A stretch of DNA of 64,000 bases from an uncultured Caulobacter sp. (GTDB taxonomy: Bacteria; Pseudomonadota; Alphaproteobacteria; Caulobacterales; Caulobacteraceae), in assembly GCF_947036865.1 (NCBI RefSeq), contig NZ_CAMQSF010000003.1, positions 62,001-126,000 of the forward strand, written 5' to 3'. How positions within the stretch are numbered: the stretch's first letter is position 1; each line of letters begins with the position of its first letter. Shown piece by piece: positions 24,977 to 34,171 of this stretch. The notes beneath the pieces were generated by a model that was given only the letters and a program-made list of their open reading frames with translations, was not told the origin of the DNA and did no database searches. The translations under genes and the position numbers were made by a program.

Positions 24977-27142
24977 ATGATTCCGGACGAAACGCTTGCC
25001 ATTGACTGGTCCACGGCGCCGGGCGAGATCCTGCTGGAGCGCTATCACGCCGTTCGCCGCCGCACCGAGACGCTGGCCGCGCCGCTGTCGCCCGAGGACC
25101 AGGCGGCGCAGTCGATGCCGGACGCCAGTCCGACCAAATGGCACCGCGGGCACACGACCTGGTTCTTCGAGACCTTTCTGCTGACGCCTTATCTGCCCGG
25201 ATACGCGGTCTATGACGAGCGCTTCGGTTATCTGTTCAATTCCTATTACGAGGCGGCCGGGCCGCGTCAGCCGAGGCCCCAGCGCGGCCTGCTGACGCGC
25301 CCGTCGGCCCAGGTGGTCGGGGCCTATCGCGCCCACGTCGACGCCGCCATGGCGCGGTTGCTGGCCGGTCCGCTGACGCCGGAGATCCGCGAACGGCTCG
25401 AGCTTGGCCTGAACCACGAGGAGCAGCATCAGGAGCTGATCCTGATGGATATTCTCCACCTCTTCGCCCAGTCGCCGCTGAGCCCGGCCTACCAGCCCGG
25501 CCCGGGCCCGGCGCGGCCGGATCCTGGACCCCAGCGCTTCCACCGCTTCGCCGGCGGGCTGGTCGAGATCGGGGCCGGGGAGGCGGGCTTCGCCTTCGAC
25601 AACGAACGTCCGCGCCACAAGACCTTCGTCGCCCCTTTCCGCCTGGCCGATCGCCTCGTCACGAACGGCGAGTGGCTGGCCTTCATCGAGGCGGGCGGCT
25701 ACGCCCGCGCCGACCTCTGGCTGTCCGAAGGCTGGGCCAGGGTTCAAGCCGAGGGCTGGGAGGCGCCCGCCTATTGGCGACGCGAGGCCGACGGCGCCTG
25801 GACCACCATGACCCTGCGGGGCCGCCATCCGGTCGATCCGCACGCTCCGGTCCTTCACGTCAGCTATTACGAGGCCGCCGCCTACGCCGCCTGGGCGGGC
25901 CGGCGCCTGCCGACCGAGGCCGAGTGGGAAGCCGCCGCCACGGCCAGCGGCATGTCCGCGGCGCTCCGCCAGCTGTGCGGCGCGGCCTGGCAGTGGACCG
26001 CCAGCGCCTACAGCCCCTATCCCGGTTTCAAGCCGGGGGGCGGCGCGCTGGGCGAGTACAACGGCAAGTTCATGGTCAGCCAGATGGTGCTGCGCGGCGG
26101 CTGCGAGGCCACGCCGCCGGGCCATTCCCGCGCCACCTATCGCAACTTCTTCTATCCCGGCAGCCGCTGGATGTTCGGCGGCGTGCGCCTGGCCGACGAC
26201 GACCGCCTGGCCGAGGTGACGCCGGGCAACACCTTCCTCGACGAGGTGGTCGCGGGCCTATCCGCCACGCCCAAGACCCTGCCGGCCAAGTACTTCTACG
26301 ACGCCGAGGGCTCGCGCCTGTTCGAGGCCATCTGCGATCTGCCCGAATACTACCTGACCCGCACCGAGACGGCGCTGCTGCGCCGCGTCGCGCCGGAGAT
26401 CGCCGCGCGCATTCCGCAAGGGGCCGCCCTGGTGGAGTTTGGCAGCGGGGCCAGCACCAAGACCCGCATCGTGCTCGACGCCGCGCCCCAGATCGCCGTT
26501 TACGCTCCGGTGGACATCAGTCCCACGGCGCTCGACGAGGCCGCCGCGCGCTTGCGCGAGGCCTATCCGGATCTGGTCGTGGCGCCGCTGGTCGAGGACT
26601 TCACCAAGGCCATGACCCTGCCGGAAGGCGCTCAGGGCCATACGCCCGTCGGCTTCTTCCCCGGCTCGACGATCGGCAACTTCGCCCCGGCGGAGGCCGA
26701 GGCGCTGCTGCGGCAGGCGCGACTGTTGCTGGGCGAGGGCTCGCTGTTCATCGTCGGCGCCGACGTCGCCAAGGACCCGGCCGTCCTGATCCCGGCCTAT
26801 GACGACGCGCAAGGCGTCACCGCCGCGTTCAACCGCAACGTCCTGGTCCACATCAATCGCGAGCTGGGCGGCACGTTCGACCCCATGGCCTTCGCGCACA
26901 AGGCGGTGTGGAACGCCGAGGAAAGCCGCGTCGAAATGCATCTGGAAAGCCGGCGCGACCAGATCGTCATGGTCGGCGACTACGGCTTCCGGTTCGCGGC
27001 GGGCGAGACCATCCACACCGAGAACTCGTACAAATATCCGTCCGAAGCCTTCGAGACCATCGCGCGGCGGGCGGGTTGGACGGTCGCCCAGCGCTGGATC
27101 AGCGAGGATCCGACCTTCGCGATCTACGCCCTCACCGCATAG
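24977..27142 (+). CDS. Fused EgtB (sulfoxide synthase)-EgtD (histidine N-methyltransferase) ergothioneine biosynthesis protein
   Basis: EgtB part: KWHRGHTTWFFETFLL, LGLNHEEQHQELILMD, YRNFFYPGSRWMFGGVRLA; EgtD part in the same frame: SATPKTLPAKYFYDAEGSRLFEAICDLPEYYLTRTE, VEFGSGASTKTRIVLD. Confidence 0.88.
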   Translation: MIPDETLAIDWSTAPGEILLERYHAVRRRTETLAAPLSPEDQAAQSMPDASPTKWHRGHTTWFFETFLLTPYLPGYAVYDERFGYLFNSYYEAAGPRQPRPQRGLLTRPSAQVVGAYRAHVDAAMARLLAGPLTPEIRERLELGLNHEEQHQELILMDILHLFAQSPLSPAYQPGPGPARPDPGPQRFHRFAGGLVEIGAGEAGFAFDNERPRHKTFVAPFRLADRLVTNGEWLAFIEAGGYARADLWLSEGWARVQAEGWEAPAYWRREADGAWTTMTLRGRHPVDPHAPVLHVSYYEAAAYAAWAGRRLPTEAEWEAAATASGMSAALRQLCGAAWQWTASAYSPYPGFKPGGGALGEYNGKFMVSQMVLRGGCEATPPGHSRATYRNFFYPGSRWMFGGVRLADDDRLAEVTPGNTFLDEVVAGLSATPKTLPAKYFYDAEGSRLFEAICDLPEYYLTRTETALLRRVAPEIAARIPQGAALVEFGSGASTKTRIVLDAAPQIAVYAPVDISPTALDEAAARLREAYPDLVVAPLVEDFTKAMTLPEGAQGHTPVGFFPGSTIGNFAPAEAEALLRQARLLLGEGSLFIVGADVAKDPAVLIPAYDDAQGVTAAFNRNVLVHINRELGGTFDPMAFAHKAVWNAEESRVEMHLESRRDQIVMVGDYGFRFAAGETIHTENSYKYPSEAFETIARRAGWTVAQRWISEDPTFAIYALTA

Positions 27143-27147
27143 GGGCG

Positions 27148-27187
27148 CAAAAAAACGCGCCGGCTCCGAGGGGATGGAGCCGACGCG
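27148..27187 (-). terminator. Intrinsic terminator for the minus-strand KGG-protein gene
   Basis: GC stem CGCG(T)CGGCTCC...GGAGCCGGCGCG read on minus strand, followed by TTTTTTT. Confidence 0.75.
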
Positions 27188-27208
27188 TCGAATTCGGGGG
27201 CGATCGCC

Positions 27209-27415
27209 TTAAAGCCCGCGTTCGCCGGGGCGGCCGCCGCGCGAGGAAGATCCGCCCTTGCGACCGGCGTTGGCCGCCAGATCGCGGTCCTTGGCGAAGC
27301 TGCGCTTTTCGCTGGGCACGCTAGCTCCGCCCTTCCTGGCGATTTCGCGGCGGCGTTCCGGGTCCATGGCGGCGAAACCGCGACGACCGCGGGGACGTTC
27401 GCTATCGGTGTCCAT
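27209..27415 (-). CDS. KGG-repeat stress-induced small protein (Con-10/GsiB type)
   Basis: RRGFAAMDPERRREIARKGGASV...NAGRKGGSSSRGG. Confidence 0.8.
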   Translation of the reverse strand: MDTDSERPRGRRGFAAMDPERRREIARKGGASVPSEKRSFAKDRDLAANAGRKGGSSSRGGRPGERGL

Positions 27416-27424
27416 GTGGGGCTC

Positions 27425-27649
27425 CTAGTCGGGACTGGTCACGGGCGGTACGGGCGAGAAGGCGGCGCCGTAGGGACGATCGTCCCCTGGATCGACCGGC
27501 GGCGAGGCGGGGGGCTCCTCGACCGGGATGACGCCGGGCTCGTACTCGGGCGGTTGAGGCTCGGTCGGAGGCGGGGCGTCTGGGTCGGTCACTGGCGTCG
27601 TTTCCTGCACGTTCCGGTGAAGTAACCAGCGAAGGCGCTTTCGGTTCAC
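27425..27649 (-). CDS. Small Pro-rich hypothetical protein
   Basis: 74-aa ORF, Pro/Glu/Asp-rich; upstream of the KGG gene on the same strand. Confidence 0.4.
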   Translation of the reverse strand: MNRKRLRWLLHRNVQETTPVTDPDAPPPTEPQPPEYEPGVIPVEEPPASPPVDPGDDRPYGAAFSPVPPVTSPD

Positions 27650-27710
27650 CGTGAAACCGCACTAATTACGCCGCACCGGGACGAGCCGGGCGTGAGGGAG
27701 TCGTCGGAGA

Positions 27711-28379
27711 ATGCCTCGTAAGACCAAGAAGATGGTCGCTGGCGCGGTCGCTCATTGGCGTCTCGCCGCCGGCGTGGCGACGGGCCTCGTCGTCTGGTCG
27801 GCCGCGAAATATCTCGGCGCGCCGCGCGGCGCTCATCTTTTGTTGGGCTGGGACAGCGGGGCCATCGTCTATCTGCTGACGATGTGGACGCTGTTTCTGA
27901 CGGCGGACGAAGCCGAGGTGCGATCCCGCGCCGCCCGCGAGGACGAGGGCGTTCCCGTCCTGATGCTGATCATCATGGCCGCGATCGTCGCCAGCCTGGG
28001 GGCGGTGGTCGACGCCATGATGGCCGTCAAGAACGCCGGCGCCGCGACCAAGTTCTTCATCGGCGCCTGCGCCGGCGCGACCTTGGTGCTGTCGTGGCTG
28101 GTGCTGCAGTCGGTGTTCGTTCTGCATTACGCCCATCGCAACTTCGGCGACGGCAGCACCAAGCAGGGGATCCAGTTTCCCGGCGAACCGCCGACCTGCT
28201 ACATGGACTTCGCCTATCTGGCGTTCAGCGTGGGGGCGACGTTCCAGGTCTCGGACAACAGCATCCTGACATCCAAGCTGCGCAAGCTGGTCACCGCTCA
28301 CGCGGCCACCGCCTATTTCTACAACACGGCGATCCTGGCGCTGGGCATCAACATCATCGCCAGCCTCGTCGGCGGCTAA
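27711..28379 (+). CDS. DUF1345 family membrane protein
   Basis: Multiple TMs; FPGEPPTCYMDFAYLAFSVGATFQVSDNSI, a DUF1345 hallmark. Confidence 0.85.
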   Translation: MPRKTKKMVAGAVAHWRLAAGVATGLVVWSAAKYLGAPRGAHLLLGWDSGAIVYLLTMWTLFLTADEAEVRSRAAREDEGVPVLMLIIMAAIVASLGAVVDAMMAVKNAGAATKFFIGACAGATLVLSWLVLQSVFVLHYAHRNFGDGSTKQGIQFPGEPPTCYMDFAYLAFSVGATFQVSDNSILTSKLRKLVTAHAATAYFYNTAILALGINIIASLVGG

Positions 28380-29113
28380 GACGGACGGCCGCCGCCCCGG
28401 CCGCCGCGCCCGCCCCCCGGTAAGGGGCCCGGGCGCCCGCCGCCTTCGACGGCGGCCTGGGACGGGGTCTTGGGGAGCTCCTCCAGGGTCAGCTTGCCGT
28501 CCTTGTTGACGTCGAGCAGCGCGAAGCGGGTCTTGGCCGCCTTGACCGCCTCGGCCTTGCTGACGCGGCGATCGAAGTCGCCGTCGGCCGCCATCACGGG
28601 CTCGGGTTCGGCGATCAGGCCGTAGAGCGCCGCGCCTTGCAGTACATTGGACCCTCGCGGCCGAGGCGGTCGATCCCCGCCGCCGTCCTCCTGGCCCCGC
28701 GGACCGCCACGCATCGCGCCCGGCGCGACGCCGCCTATGATCTCCGGCGCGATATGCTGCTCGTAGTTCGAGACCTCGAACCCGTCGATGATCCCGTCGT
28801 GGTCGGTGTCGAGCACGGCGAAGAAGCGCAGGGCGTCGGCGACGAACTCATCGCGGCTCAGGGCGCCGTCGTGATCGGCGTCGGCGCCGGAAAACCACGC
28901 GGCGACGGGATAGGGCGCCCCGGCCGGCGCGCGGAACGGCTCGCCGGCGGGGCTGATGAACAGCTGAGGCCCGCGAGGGCGGCCTTCGCCGGGCGGCCCC
29001 TGGCGGGCGTCCGGGCCGGGCGGGCCTTTCGGCGCGGCGGCGCCGGCGGCCAAGGCGGCGGTGATCACGGCGGTCAGGCCCAGCGAGCGAAGCATCATGC
29101 GCGAAGTCTCCAT
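28376..29113 (-). CDS. Secreted EF-hand protein
   Basis: Signal peptide; EF-hand-like loops DADHDGALSRDEF, DTDHDGIIDGFEV, DVNKDGKLTLEEL plus one degenerate (DFDRRVSKAEA). Confidence 0.82.
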   Translation of the reverse strand: METSRMMLRSLGLTAVITAALAAGAAAPKGPPGPDARQGPPGEGRPRGPQLFISPAGEPFRAPAGAPYPVAAWFSGADADHDGALSRDEFVADALRFFAVLDTDHDGIIDGFEVSNYEQHIAPEIIGGVAPGAMRGGPRGQEDGGGDRPPRPRGSNVLQGAALYGLIAEPEPVMAADGDFDRRVSKAEAVKAAKTRFALLDVNKDGKLTLEELPKTPSQAAVEGGGRPGPLPGGGRGGRGGGRPS

Positions 29114-29220
29114 GCGGCCAAGCTTTGAAGCGCCGGCCCATGGCGCGACGATGTCATCACGATCGGACGCGTTTGCCGGGCCGCAACAAAGCCGCCCCTT
29201 TCGGCCTCAATCCCCGACGA

Positions 29221-30636
29221 TCAGGCCGGCAGGCGCACGCTCGCGCGAAGGCCGCCGCCGGGACGGTTCTGCAAGGTCACGTCGCCGCCGTGGGCGCGCG
29301 CCAAAGAGCGCACGACCGCGAGACCCAGGCCGATCCCGCCGGTCTCGCGATTCCGGGAGGGCTCGCCCCGATAGAAGGGCTCGAACACGCGCTCCAGCTC
29401 CGCGGTCGGCACGCCGGGGCCATCGTCGTCGACCTCGATGATCGCCATGTCGCCGTCGCCATAGACCTGGCCTCGCGCCGAGCCGCCGTACTTCAGGGCG
29501 TTCTCGACGAGATTGGAGACCAGGCGCTTCAGGGCCACGGGGTCGCCTTCGATCACCACCTTTTCGGCGCGCTCGACCGAGGCCTGGCCTCCGGTTTCGG
29601 CGGCCTCGTCCATGACGCTCTCCAGCAGCGAGGAGAGCTCCAGCTTCGTCCGCTCGGCCGGACGATTGGTGTCGCGGACGAAGCCGAGGGTGGCGGCGAT
29701 CATCGCCTCCATCTGGTCGATATCGGCCGCGAGCTTCGGGCGGATGTCGTCGGGCGTGGCCTCGATGCGAAACTTCAGCCGGGTCAAGGGCGTGCGCAGA
29801 TCGTGCGCGATGGCCCCGACCATGGCCGTACGGTCCTCGACATAGCGACGCAGGCGTTCCTGCATCATGTTGAAGGCGGTGGCCGCCGCCACGACCTCGC
29901 CGGAACCCGTGATGCTGAGCGGCGGGGTGCGCGGGTCCTTGCCCAGGCGCTCGGCGGCGTCCGCGAAGGCGGTGATGGGCTGCGCCAGGCGTCGGGCGAA
30001 GAGCCAGGCCAGCGGCGTCACCGCGATCACCGACAGCAACAGGATCAGCAGGATCCGCTGCTGCCAGTTGTCGAAGCGAAAGGTCGGCTTCGGCTCGACC
30101 ACCAGCCACCGCCCGTCGCTCTGGCGCACGCCCAGCTTGAAGTCTCCGAAGATCAGGGGCTCATCGCGGCCCTGCGCGCGGGCGCCGCCGGGCGCGCCAT
30201 TGCCGGGCTCCCGCGCGAACGGTTCGCGCGGACCGGAGCCGCCACGCGGCGGGTCATCGCTGGTCTTCGGCGGCGTCACGGGCGTGCGGCGGACGAAGAA
30301 GCGGGGGCCGTTGTCGATCTGCAGCTCGACGCGATCGGCGGGCACGCCGATCGCCCGGCCGATGCCCGCCTTGAAGTCGGCGCGGCGCGGGCTGTCGGGG
30401 CCGACCGAGTGAAGGGAGCCGCGTTGCTTGACCACCAGCAGGCGTCCGTCGCGGGGCTGCACGGGCTGACCGGTCTTCAGCGCCTTCACGATCTCGGCCG
30501 AGCGATAGAACTCGGGCGGCGGCGGGGGCAGGGTGAAGATGACGGCGATGGCGACGAGCTGCGCCGCCACCAGGGTGACGATCACCAGGCCGAGGGCCTG
30601 TACGAACAGCGGGGTGCCGCGCCGAACCGGCGTCAT
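29221..30636 (-). CDS. Sensor histidine kinase
   Basis: HAMP region; GAIAHDLRTPLTRLK (H-box), NALKYGGS, DDGPGVP, GGIGLGLAVV. Confidence 0.93.
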   Translation of the reverse strand: MTPVRRGTPLFVQALGLVIVTLVAAQLVAIAVIFTLPPPPPEFYRSAEIVKALKTGQPVQPRDGRLLVVKQRGSLHSVGPDSPRRADFKAGIGRAIGVPADRVELQIDNGPRFFVRRTPVTPPKTSDDPPRGGSGPREPFAREPGNGAPGGARAQGRDEPLIFGDFKLGVRQSDGRWLVVEPKPTFRFDNWQQRILLILLLSVIAVTPLAWLFARRLAQPITAFADAAERLGKDPRTPPLSITGSGEVVAAATAFNMMQERLRRYVEDRTAMVGAIAHDLRTPLTRLKFRIEATPDDIRPKLAADIDQMEAMIAATLGFVRDTNRPAERTKLELSSLLESVMDEAAETGGQASVERAEKVVIEGDPVALKRLVSNLVENALKYGGSARGQVYGDGDMAIIEVDDDGPGVPTAELERVFEPFYRGEPSRNRETGGIGLGLAVVRSLARAHGGDVTLQNRPGGGLRASVRLPA

Positions 30637-31397
30637 GGCGTGCGCACGACCTTGGCGGTGAACATGTAGCCTTCGCTGCGGATGGTGCGGATCAGCTCGC
30701 TGCCGCCGCCGTCGTCCAGCTTGCGCCGCAGGCGGCTGATCTGCACGTCGATGGCGCGGTCATAGGCGTCGCTGTCGCGGCCGCGCGCCAGGTCCAGCAG
30801 CTGGTCGCGGGTCAGCACGCGCTGGGGCCGCTCGACGAAGGCCCGCAACAGCGAGAACTCGCCGCTGGAAAGGTTGACCACCACCGACTGCGGGGAGCGC
30901 AGTTCGCGACGCACCAGATCCAGGCGCCAGCCGGCGAACTCGCAGGCCGCGCCCATGGCGTCGTCGCTCGCGCGCGGCTCCTGGCGACGCCGCAGAATGG
31001 CGCGCACGCGGGCCAGCAGCTCGCGCGGATTGCAGGGCTTGGGCAGATAGTCGTCGGCGCCCAGTTCCAGCCCGACGATGCGGTCGGTGTCCTCGCCCAT
31101 GGCCGAGAGCATGATGATCGCCGGACCGTCGCTGGCGGACGACAGACGTCGGCAGATCGCCAGGCCGTCCTCGCCGGGCAGCATGACGTCGAGCACGATC
31201 AGGTCGATCGGCCCGCGCGCCAGCGCCTGCTCCATGGTGCGCGCGTCTTGGGCGGTCTCGACGGCGTAGCCATGACGCGACAGGAAGTCCGACACCACGT
31301 CGCGAATCCCCGGGTCGTCGTCAACGATCAGAATGCGCGGCGCGGCGCCGCGGGGCGCGTCGAGATCGGCCTGAGCGCTGTTTTGGGCGTTTTCCAT
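30633..31397 (-). CDS. OmpR-family response regulator
   Basis: ILIVDDDPGIRDVV, LIVLDVMLPGEDG, winged-helix C-terminus; overlaps the HK. Confidence 0.93.
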   Translation of the reverse strand: MENAQNSAQADLDAPRGAAPRILIVDDDPGIRDVVSDFLSRHGYAVETAQDARTMEQALARGPIDLIVLDVMLPGEDGLAICRRLSSASDGPAIIMLSAMGEDTDRIVGLELGADDYLPKPCNPRELLARVRAILRRRQEPRASDDAMGAACEFAGWRLDLVRRELRSPQSVVVNLSSGEFSLLRAFVERPQRVLTRDQLLDLARGRDSDAYDRAIDVQISRLRRKLDDGGGSELIRTIRSEGYMFTAKVVRTP

Positions 31398-31408
31398 GCG
31401 AATTTCCT

Positions 31409-31438
31409 GTCACGCCCCCGTCACGGTCAGATTTCACG
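31409..31438. promoter_or_regulatory. Putative tandem response-regulator binding repeats
   Basis: GTCACG at 31409-31414 and 31420-31425 (11-bp period), TTCACG at 31433-31438, just upstream of the regulator gene. Confidence 0.4.
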
Positions 31439-31582
31439 CCTGAAACAGCGGCGCAACCCCGTCGTGCGATTCCGCGTCGCGCCGGCGGCGGGCTTCCCCC
31501 CTTTTTGCCAGTCGACGGCCTCCGGGATCCGGTTTGTCGTCCCCCCCTGTACGGCCGGGTCCCGGGATCTCCTCGCCTCGGA

Positions 31583-32299
31583 TCAGCCCGGCGAGTGGTT
31601 CTTGGGCGCCTGATAGGCCTCGCCCTGCGCCCGCATCGCCGCGACGACGCGATCGCCGACGAAGGGATTGGACCGCCGCTCCGCGCCGAAGGTCGACATC
31701 GGGCCGTGGCCGGGCACGAAGCGGACGTCGTCGCCCAGCGGCCAGAGCTTGCCGGTGATCGCGTCGATCAGATCCTGATGGTTGCCGAGGGGGAAATCGG
31801 TCCGGCCGATCGAGCCCTGGAACAGCACGTCGCCGACCTGGGCGAACTTGGTCTCGCGGTGGAAGAACACCACGTGGCCGGGCGTGTGGCCGGGGCAGTG
31901 GAAGACCTCGAATTCGGTCTCGCCCAGAGTGACGGTGTCGCCGTCCTTGAGCCAGCGGTCGGTGACGAAGATGCGCGCCTCGGGCATGCCGTACATCTCG
32001 CCGGACTGCTGGATGCGGTCGATCCAGAACTGGTCGTCCTCGTGCGGGCCTTCGATGGGGACGCCGGCGCGGGCCTTCAGCTCGGCCGCGCCGCCGGCGT
32101 GGTCCATGTGGCCGTGGGTGATCCAGATCTTCTCCAGGGTCAGGCCCTTGTCGGCGATCGCCTTCAAGAGGCGGTCGACCTCGCCGCCCGGATCGATCAC
32201 GGCGGCCTTCATCGTCTTGGCGCACCAGACGATCGTGCAGTTCTGCTGCAGCGGCGTGACCGGGGCGATGACGGCGCCGATCGGCATGGCCTGGCTCAT
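31583..32299 (-). CDS. MBL-fold hydrolase, glyoxalase II-like
   Basis: IWITHGHMDHAGG (THxHxDH-type), HCPGHTPGHVVFF, GDVLFQGSIGRTDFPLG. Confidence 0.88.
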   Translation of the reverse strand: MSQAMPIGAVIAPVTPLQQNCTIVWCAKTMKAAVIDPGGEVDRLLKAIADKGLTLEKIWITHGHMDHAGGAAELKARAGVPIEGPHEDDQFWIDRIQQSGEMYGMPEARIFVTDRWLKDGDTVTLGETEFEVFHCPGHTPGHVVFFHRETKFAQVGDVLFQGSIGRTDFPLGNHQDLIDAITGKLWPLGDDVRFVPGHGPMSTFGAERRSNPFVGDRVVAAMRAQGEAYQAPKNHSPG

Positions 32300-32313
32300 G
32301 AGCGGGCTCCAAG

Positions 32314-32345
32314 GAAAAAGGGCGGGAGCCGAAGCGCCCGCCCTT
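32314..32345 (-). terminator. Intrinsic terminator downstream of permease (minus strand)
   Basis: AAGGGCGGG-N10-CCCGCCCTT followed on the minus strand by TTT. Confidence 0.75.
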
Positions 32346-32371
32346 CCGACCTAGCGGCTATCGGCCGAAGA

Positions 32372-33991
32372 TCAAGAACGCTCTTCCGTCGAACCCGGCG
32401 CCGGCGCGCCCGGCATCGGGGCGACGCCGGTGGCCGGAGCGTTCGGATCGAGCTCCGGCACGTCCACCACGCCCTTGCGCACGTTCGACTGCCAGAAGCC
32501 GTAGACGAAGTAGAACAGCAGCCCGATCGCGGTCCAGACGTAGAACACCGTCTTGGATTCCTTGCCGAGGCTCAGGAACAGCACCACGCAGCCGATGATC
32601 GACAGCGGCGCCACCACGAACAGCAGCGGCGTCCGGAACGGGCGCGCGCGGTTCTTGTCGGTGAAGCGCAGGATCATCACGCCCAGCGACACCGCCGCGA
32701 AGGCGAACAGCGTGCCCGAGTTTGAGTAGTCCGCCAGCTGGCCGACCGGCAGGAACGCCGCGGCGACCGCGACGGCCACGCCGGTGATCAGGGTGATGAT
32801 CCACGGCGTCTTGAACTTGGCGTGGACGGCGCTGAGGCCCTTGGGCAGCAGGCCGTCGCGCGCCATCACGAAGAAGATGCGGGTCTGGCCGTACATCATC
32901 AGCAGCACGACCGAGGGCAGGGCGATCGTCGCCGCCAGGCCCACCGTGTAGCCGGCCAGCGGGTGGCCGACCTCGCGCAGGACGTGAGCCAGAGCCTCCT
33001 TCGAGCAGACCAGCGGCGCGTGCGCGCTGGTGCAGGCGGCGCTGGCGTAGAGGGCGGGCGAGCCGTCGGCGAAAGGCAGGCCGGTCGCCGGGTCGACCAG
33101 CGGCTGGGCGCCGAACGAACCGATCACGCCGCCCGCGACCAGCAGGTAGAAGATCGTGCAGATCAGCAGGCTGGCGATCAGGCCGATCGGAACGTTGCGT
33201 TGCGGGTTCTTGGTTTCCTCGGCCGCCGTCGAGACGGCGTCGAAGCCGACATAGGCGAAGAAGATCGAAGCGGCCGCGCCCAGCACGCCGGTGCCCGACG
33301 ACCCCAGCGGATTGCCCCAGCCGCGGGGCGTGAAGGGGTGGAAGTTCGCGCCGTGACCCAGGGCGATCGGCAGGGTGATGATCACGAACAGCGACAGGGC
33401 CGCGACCTTCACGGCCACCAGGATCGCATTGAAATTGGCGCTTTCCTTGGTGCCCAGGATCAGCAGGGCGGTCACGACCGCCGTGATCACCACGGCGGGC
33501 AGGTTGACCACGCCGCCGACCTCGCCGCCTTGGATGAAGCCGCCGATGGAGATCTTCGGGCCGACCGTCAAGGCATGGGGTATGTGTACGCCTATGGCGT
33601 CGAGGAAGCCCACGATGTGGCCGGACCAGCCGACCGCGACGGCGCTGGCGCCCAGCGCGTATTCAAGGATCAGCGCCCAACCGACCAGCCAGGCGACCAC
33701 CTCGCCCATGACCGCGTACGAATAGGTATAGGCCGAGCCGGCGACCGGCACCATCGAGGCGAGTTCGGAGTAGCAGAGCGCGGCGACCGCGCAGACCAGA
33801 CCGGCGATGATGAACGAGATCATCATGCCGGGGCCGGCTTTTTGAGCGGCGGTGGCGGTCAGGACGAAGATGCCCGTGCCGATCACCGCGCCGATTCCCA
33901 GCAGCGTCAGCTGGACGGGACCTAGCGAGCGGTGCAGGGATTTTTTCTCAGCCGTCGCCAGGATCGCATCAAGCGATTTTACGCGCCACAT
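32372..33991 (-). CDS. APC-family amino acid permease
   Basis: 12+ TMs; LLGIGAVIGTGIFVLTA; FAYVGFDAVSTAAEETKNPQRNVPIGL. Confidence 0.9.
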   Translation of the reverse strand: MWRVKSLDAILATAEKKSLHRSLGPVQLTLLGIGAVIGTGIFVLTATAAQKAGPGMMISFIIAGLVCAVAALCYSELASMVPVAGSAYTYSYAVMGEVVAWLVGWALILEYALGASAVAVGWSGHIVGFLDAIGVHIPHALTVGPKISIGGFIQGGEVGGVVNLPAVVITAVVTALLILGTKESANFNAILVAVKVAALSLFVIITLPIALGHGANFHPFTPRGWGNPLGSSGTGVLGAAASIFFAYVGFDAVSTAAEETKNPQRNVPIGLIASLLICTIFYLLVAGGVIGSFGAQPLVDPATGLPFADGSPALYASAACTSAHAPLVCSKEALAHVLREVGHPLAGYTVGLAATIALPSVVLLMMYGQTRIFFVMARDGLLPKGLSAVHAKFKTPWIITLITGVAVAVAAAFLPVGQLADYSNSGTLFAFAAVSLGVMILRFTDKNRARPFRTPLLFVVAPLSIIGCVVLFLSLGKESKTVFYVWTAIGLLFYFVYGFWQSNVRKGVVDVPELDPNAPATGVAPMPGAPAPGSTEERS

Positions 33992-34171
33992 AGTTCCTCC
34001 TCGATAGGCAAGACTCCCCCCGGGGGTCGCCTTTAGAAAATTTTGCGGACCGTGACCCTTTTATGAGCATGGGGTCAAGGCCAACTGGTGAATGGGCGTA
34101 AATGTTCTCCGGAGGCGCGGCGCGTCCAGTCCTCCTTGGCGACGCGGCCCCGCGCCGGTAAAGCGGGCGCG

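Noticed and set aside
24977-26200. Second sulfatase-maturation (FGE) enzyme close to the sulfatase island
   Set aside because: The FGE-like fold is the EgtB C-terminal domain; the N-terminal DinB HEEQHQE motif and missing FGE Cys pair identify EgtB.
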